Assembly: GCA_963724695.1 (NCBI GenBank)
Contig: CAVRVW010000008.1
Location: 62,001-126,000, forward strand
Direction: 5' to 3'
DNA length: 64,000 nucleotides
Origin: CAVQFD01 sp963724695
GTDB taxonomy: Bacteria; Acidobacteriota; Vicinamibacteria; Vicinamibacterales; CAVVIG01
Positions 60,407 through 64,000 of this stretch are shown here, piece after piece. Numbering within the stretch: position 1 is the first letter of the stretch; each line of letters begins with the position of its first letter. A program made the translations under genes and the position numbers. The notes under the pieces were generated by a model. It did not search any database and was not told the DNA's origin. It was given only the letters and a program-made list of their open reading frames with translations.

Positions 60407-61995
60407 ATTTGCCGATTGCGCGCAGGACGGCCCTGGCCGCCTGCCAGCCGGATCGGCCGTCCAGCCCGCCTCCAGGGTGCGTGCCCGCGCCGCCCAGAAA
60501 GAGGCCCGCGGATCGGCGTCTGGTGCCGGCTCCACCCGAGGGTCGGCCGACCGACGAACAGTTGATCCAGCGCGATCTCGCCGTGGAAGATGTGACCCCC
60601 GGTCAACCCGTAGGTCTCCTGCAGGTCCAGCGGAGTGATGACCTGTCGGGCGAGGACCGACCGCGCAAAACCCGGCGCATAGGACTCGATGGTCGCGGTC
60701 GCGACGTCCGCGAAACGGCTGCGCTCGACATCCCACGACGAATCACGCAGCGTGAGCGGCGCAAACTGCACGTACGCGGAAACGACGTGCGCCCCGCTCG
60801 GGGCCAGCGACGGATCGGCGAGCGTCGGCACCGCCATCTCAATCCAGGGCACATCGGAGCACCTGCCGTACTTGACCGCGTCGAACGCGCGCTCGATGCC
60901 GTCTAGGCCCTCAGCGAGCCGTATCACCCCCCCAAGCCGGGCTTGGCGCGTGGCATCGTCGCCGGACTTCAAACCCGGGAACGCCGGCAGCGCCGACACG
61001 GCGTAGTTGATCTTGGTCATCGTGCCCCGCATGCGGATGTTCCTGATCCGGCGCGCGGGCTCTGGCGGCAGGTGCACGGGATCGACGAGCGTGAGCATGG
61101 TTCGGCGGGGATCCGCCGTCGACAGGACGTGCGCCGCACGAATCTCGTCGCCGTTATCGAGGACGACGCCCGCGGCCACCTCGTCCTTGACGAGAATCTG
61201 AACGATCCGGCTGCCCGTGCGAATTTCGACGCCGGCGGCGCGCGCCGCCGCGGCGAGCGCCCCCGTCACGGCGCCGATTCCGCCCAATGCCGTCCAGCCG
61301 GGCGCAATCGGCTGGTCGGCGCCGGCGCCAAGCCACAGAAGAGCGGCCGTCGTGCCCGCGGAGCGCGGTCCCGCGAATCCTCCCAGAAGGCCTGCCGCCG
61401 CCACCGTGGCTCGAAGCGGCTCGCTCTCGAACCATTCGCAGACGAAGTCGGATGCCGGCATCGAGGTCCAGCGGAGGAGCCGGTACGCGTCGATCTTCGC
61501 AAGCGACCGGAAGGCCGCGGTCGTTCGAATAAGCGGGAACAAGTCGCCGGCAGACAAATGGTCGATGTCGGGCGCGGGCGACGACATCAAGGACCGCAGC
61601 ACCGCGCCAACCGCCCTCACGCTCGCCAAGAACGCGGGATACGCCTCGGCGTCGCGCGAGGAGAACGCCGCAACAGAGGTGGACGCCAGGCGCACATCGC
61701 GCCAGAGCGTGAGCGCCCGGCCGTCGAGCGTGGGTGCGGTGACCACGGCCTCCGGGCTGACCACGCGCAGGCCGTGTCGCTCGAGCTCGAGCGAAGCCAT
61801 GATTCCGGGATCGATATTGGCCCGGTGCGCCAGCGTCGAGCACGTGAACCCTGGCGCGATCTCTCCCGAGACCGCGGCGCCGCCGATCCGATCGCTTGCT
61901 TCGACGACCAGCGCGCGCAGCCCGGCCCTGGCCAGCACCGTGGCCGCCACCAGGCCGTTGTGGCCCGCGCCGACAATGACGACGTCAAAAGACAT
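60405..61995 (-). CDS. Phytoene-desaturase-like FAD oxidoreductase, copy 1 (one frame break)
   Basis: About 530 aa. The start MSFDVVIVGAGHNGLVAATV is the dinucleotide-binding loop. Later come VEASDRIGGAAVSGEIAPGF, GIGAVTGALAAAARAAGVEI, VLDNGDEIRAAHVLSTADPR and YGLTGGHIFHGEIALDQLFV. An extra G near 60514 breaks the frame before the C-terminal FAD motif; the corrected end is LFLGGAGTHPGGGLDGRSGW. This is the NAD(P)/FAD-dependent group related to CrtI and to RetSat/PYROXD2; there is no carotenoid gene nearby, so the substrate is unknown. Confidence 0.87.
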
Positions 61996-62004
61996 GACGG
62001 GCTG

Positions 62005-62083
62005 CCGGCTTCAGGCTCCCGGCTCCGGGGGCTTCGGGCTCCGGCTTCGGGCTTTGGTTTCAAGTCCCACAGTCCGATGTCCC
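62005..62083. repeat. Heptad array (units GGCTTCA/GGGCTCC, then GTCCCNN)
   Basis: GGCTTCA, GGCTCCC, GGCTCCG, GGCTTCG, GGCTCC, GGCTTCG and GGCTTTG follow each other at 6-9 nt spacing; then GTCCCAC, AGTCCGAT, GTCCCTC and AATCCCC. They fill the gap between the two oxidoreductase genes. Confidence 0.8.
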
Positions 62084-63658
62084 TCAATCCCCAGTGCCAA
62101 GAATGCGTCGAGCGGCGTTGCGGCCGGGGGCGCCCATGATGCCGCCGCCGGGATGCGTGGCCGATCCGCACATCCAGAGGTTGCGCACCGGGGTCTTGTA
62201 CTGCGCCCAGCCGGGCGCCGGCCTCAGGAAGAACAGTTGTTCGAGCGTGAGCTCGCCGTGGAAGATGTTGCCTTCGCTCAGCCCGAACTCCCGTTCGAGA
62301 TCGAGCGGCGTCAGCACCTGGCGGTGCCGGATGATGTGCCGAATGTTCGGCGCGAACTCGGCGATCGCGTCGACGACGGCGTCGCCGAAGGCTTCGCGCT
62401 GCTCGTCCCAGGTGCCCGAGGCCAGGTGGTACGGCGCGTACTGCACGAAGCACGACAAGATGTGCTTTCCCGGCGGCGCCACAGACGGGTCCGTCAGGGT
62501 CGGGATGACCATGTCGATGTACGGGCGACGCGAGAAGCGCCCGTACTTCGCATCGTCGTAGGCGCGTTCCATGTACTCGATCGACGGGGAGATCGACATC
62601 GCCCCGCGCAGATGACGCCCTGGGCCGGGGAGGCAGGTGAAGTCCGGGAGGGCCTCCAGCGCCAGGTTGACCTTGCCGGACGATCCGCGGAGCTTGTAGC
62701 GCGAGAGGTCTGCGGCGAACTCATCGGGCAGCTCCTTGGGGTCGAGGAAGACGCTGAAGGTCAGCCTCGGATCCACGCTCGACGCCACCAGGTCGGCCTC
62801 GATCTCGTCGCCGTTGGCCAGCACAACTCCGGTGGCCTCGCCGTGCCGTGTCCGGATGCGCGCCACAGGAGCGCTCGTCCGGATCTCGACGCCGGCTTCG
62901 CGGGCCGCACTGGCAATGGCGTTCGAGATTGCGCCCGTGCCGCCGCGCGCGAAGCCCCAGGAGCGGAACGCGCCGTCGATCTCGCCCATGTAGTGATGGA
63001 GGAGCACGTAGGCCGTGCCCGGTGAGCGGACGCCGAGAAACGTGCCGATGATGCCCGACGCCGACATCGTGGCCTTGAGCACGTCGGTCTCGAACCACTG
63101 GTCGAGGAAATCCGTCGCGCTCATGGTCATCAGCTGCAGCTGGTTGTAGCGATCGCGGTCAGGCAAGGCGCGAAACCGACGGCCGATGGCCGCCAGGCGG
63201 AGCAGCTCGCGCGGGTTCCGCGAGAGCGGATCGGACGGTGGGGCGTCGAGCAGCGGCTTGACGAAGCGCGCCATCTCGACCATGGCCTTGCCGTACTCGT
63301 CGTACGCCTCCGCGTCGCGTTTCGAATGACGCGCGATCTCGCGCCGAGTCTTCCCGTGATCGTTGACGCGCCAGAGATAGTCGCCGTTCGGCATCGGCGT
63401 GAACGTGCCGTCGAGCGGAAGGATCTCGAGGCCGTGCCTCGCGAGGTCGAGCTCGCGGATGATCTGCGGGCGGAGCAGCGACACGACGTACGAGCAGACC
63501 GAAAAGCGGAAGCCCGGAAACACCTCCTCGGTGACGGCCGCGCCGCCGAGCACGTGCCGGCGTTCGAGCACCAGCACGCGCCGCCCTGCGCGCGCGAGAT
63601 ACGCCGCCGCCGTCAGGCCGTTGTGGCCGCCGCCGATGATGATCGCGTGATACCGCAC
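62084..63658 (-). CDS. Phytoene-desaturase-like FAD oxidoreductase, copy 2
   Basis: 524 aa, intact. VRYHAIIIGGGHNGLTAAAY at the N-terminus, LERRHVLGGAAVTEEVFPGF, GTGAISNAIASAAREAGVEI, VVLANGDEIEADLVASSVDP, FGLSEGNIFHGELTLEQLFF, and the C-terminal FAD motif WMCGSATHPGGGIMGAPGRN. It is homologous along its length to the downstream copy, so the pair may act together or on related substrates. The GTG at 63658 was chosen because a -10-like TATAGT ends 8 nt before it; a TTG 21 bases upstream is possible. Confidence 0.9.
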   Translation of the reverse strand: MRYHAIIIGGGHNGLTAAAYLARAGRRVLVLERRHVLGGAAVTEEVFPGFRFSVCSYVVSLLRPQIIRELDLARHGLEILPLDGTFTPMPNGDYLWRVNDHGKTRREIARHSKRDAEAYDEYGKAMVEMARFVKPLLDAPPSDPLSRNPRELLRLAAIGRRFRALPDRDRYNQLQLMTMSATDFLDQWFETDVLKATMSASGIIGTFLGVRSPGTAYVLLHHYMGEIDGAFRSWGFARGGTGAISNAIASAAREAGVEIRTSAPVARIRTRHGEATGVVLANGDEIEADLVASSVDPRLTFSVFLDPKELPDEFAADLSRYKLRGSSGKVNLALEALPDFTCLPGPGRHLRGAMSISPSIEYMERAYDDAKYGRFSRRPYIDMVIPTLTDPSVAPPGKHILSCFVQYAPYHLASGTWDEQREAFGDAVVDAIAEFAPNIRHIIRHRQVLTPLDLEREFGLSEGNIFHGELTLEQLFFLRPAPGWAQYKTPVRNLWMCGSATHPGGGIMGAPGRNAARRILGTGD

Positions 63659-63666
63659 CGCGCGCC

Positions 63667-63685
63667 TACTATAGGCCAACTATAA
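63667..63685. promoter_or_regulatory. Divergent -10 boxes for the oxidoreductase and GcvT-like genes
   Basis: On the minus strand TATAGT (63672-63667) ends 8 nt before the GTG at 63658. On the plus strand TATAAT (63680-63685) lies 47 nt before the ATG at 63733, which has its own ribosome binding site AGGAG (63724-63728). Confidence 0.4.
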
Positions 63686-63732
63686 TGGCCGCGGCGGATA
63701 CGCGGGGCAGAGGGAGGCGAGCGAGGAGAACA

Positions 63733-64000
63733 ATGCCGATCGGAACCGCCGTCCACGAACGCACGCTGGCCCTCTGCGAGAGCCTCAACTTCCGCGAGTG
63801 GTCCGGCTACTTTGCCGTGAGCGCGTACGAGGCGCACCACGAGCACGAGTACAACGCGATCCGCAACCGGGCGGCGCTCATCGATGTCTCTCCACTCTAC
63901 AAGTACCTCATCGGCGGCCGCGATGCGGCGGCGCTCGTCGATCGCGTCATCACGAGAGATGTGACGAAGCTCGCGGTGGGCCAGGTCTGGTACACACCTT
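63733..64000 (+). CDS. GcvT-like aminomethyltransferase family protein, 5' part only
   Basis: 89 codons before the window ends. The sequence MPIGTAVHERTLALCESLNF, YNAIRNRAALIDVSPLYKYL, GGRDAAALVDRVITRDVTKL matches the start of the glycine cleavage T-protein / aminomethyltransferase fold, which transfers a one-carbon unit to tetrahydrofolate. AGGAG lies 4 nt upstream of the ATG. It could be GcvT itself or one of the demethylase relatives such as sarcosine or dimethylglycine type; the missing C-terminal part is needed to decide. Confidence 0.8.
   Translation, partial: MPIGTAVHERTLALCESLNFREWSGYFAVSAYEAHHEHEYNAIRNRAALIDVSPLYKYLIGGRDAAALVDRVITRDVTKLAVGQVWYTP

Overview
High-GC bacterial chromosome segment (roughly two-thirds G+C by eye) with long, closely packed operons on both strands. 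No rRNA, tRNA, CRISPR, prophage or insertion sequence was recognised. The gene families (DUF1800/DUF1501 pair, carboxypeptidase-regulatory-like paralogues, P1, M28, M14 and M49 peptidases, a Tat-exported molybdenum hydroxylase) and the intergenic repeats suggest an Acidobacteriota-like soil organism, possibly Vicinamibacteria. That assignment is inference; no marker gene here proves it.

Layout. 0-6.7 kb: Ku, an exported protein, DNA polymerase I and a PcnB/CCA-type nucleotidyltransferase. 6.7-13.3 kb, minus strand: a desaturase remnant, serC, DUF1015, then aminotransferase-malQ-M23 peptidase with overlapping ends. 13.4-19.1 kb, minus strand: HEAT-cyclophilin protein, M49 peptidase and a beta-CASP metallo-hydrolase. 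19.2-26.1 kb, plus strand: three-subunit molybdenum hydroxylase, membrane cytochrome b, a small helical protein and an MTHFR-like protein. 26-36.8 kb: SDR, tartronate-semialdehyde reductase, tartrate dehydrogenase, P1 and M28 peptidases, DUF1684-SixA fusion, aromatic amino acid decarboxylase, a phosphatase-like protein and a glycine-zipper protein. 36.9-45.1 kb: M14 peptidase, TetR regulator with a palindromic operator, small envelope proteins and a methyltransferase. 45.1-48.6 kb: pyruvate carboxylase. 48.7-51.4 kb: ThiO, pterin dehydratase, MerR regulator and a lone microcompartment shell protein. 51.4-64 kb: DUF1501/DUF1800 pair, HerA-like ATPase, two carboxypeptidase-regulatory-like proteins, two phytoene-desaturase-like oxidoreductases and the start of a GcvT-like gene.

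Two patterns cut across the annotation. First, many intergenic gaps carry degenerate tandem arrays of 7-8 nt units. The unit differs at each locus, several are arranged as inverted repeats, and some run into coding sequence. A separate family of short GGCGGGTCC-type palindromes also sits at gene ends. Second, reading frames are broken dozens of times, concentrated at 15.4-26.8 kb and 45.3-48.4 kb. Almost every break I resolved is one extra base, which looks more like an assembly or sequencing problem than gene decay. Broken genes are therefore given as single loci, with their frame shifts noted.
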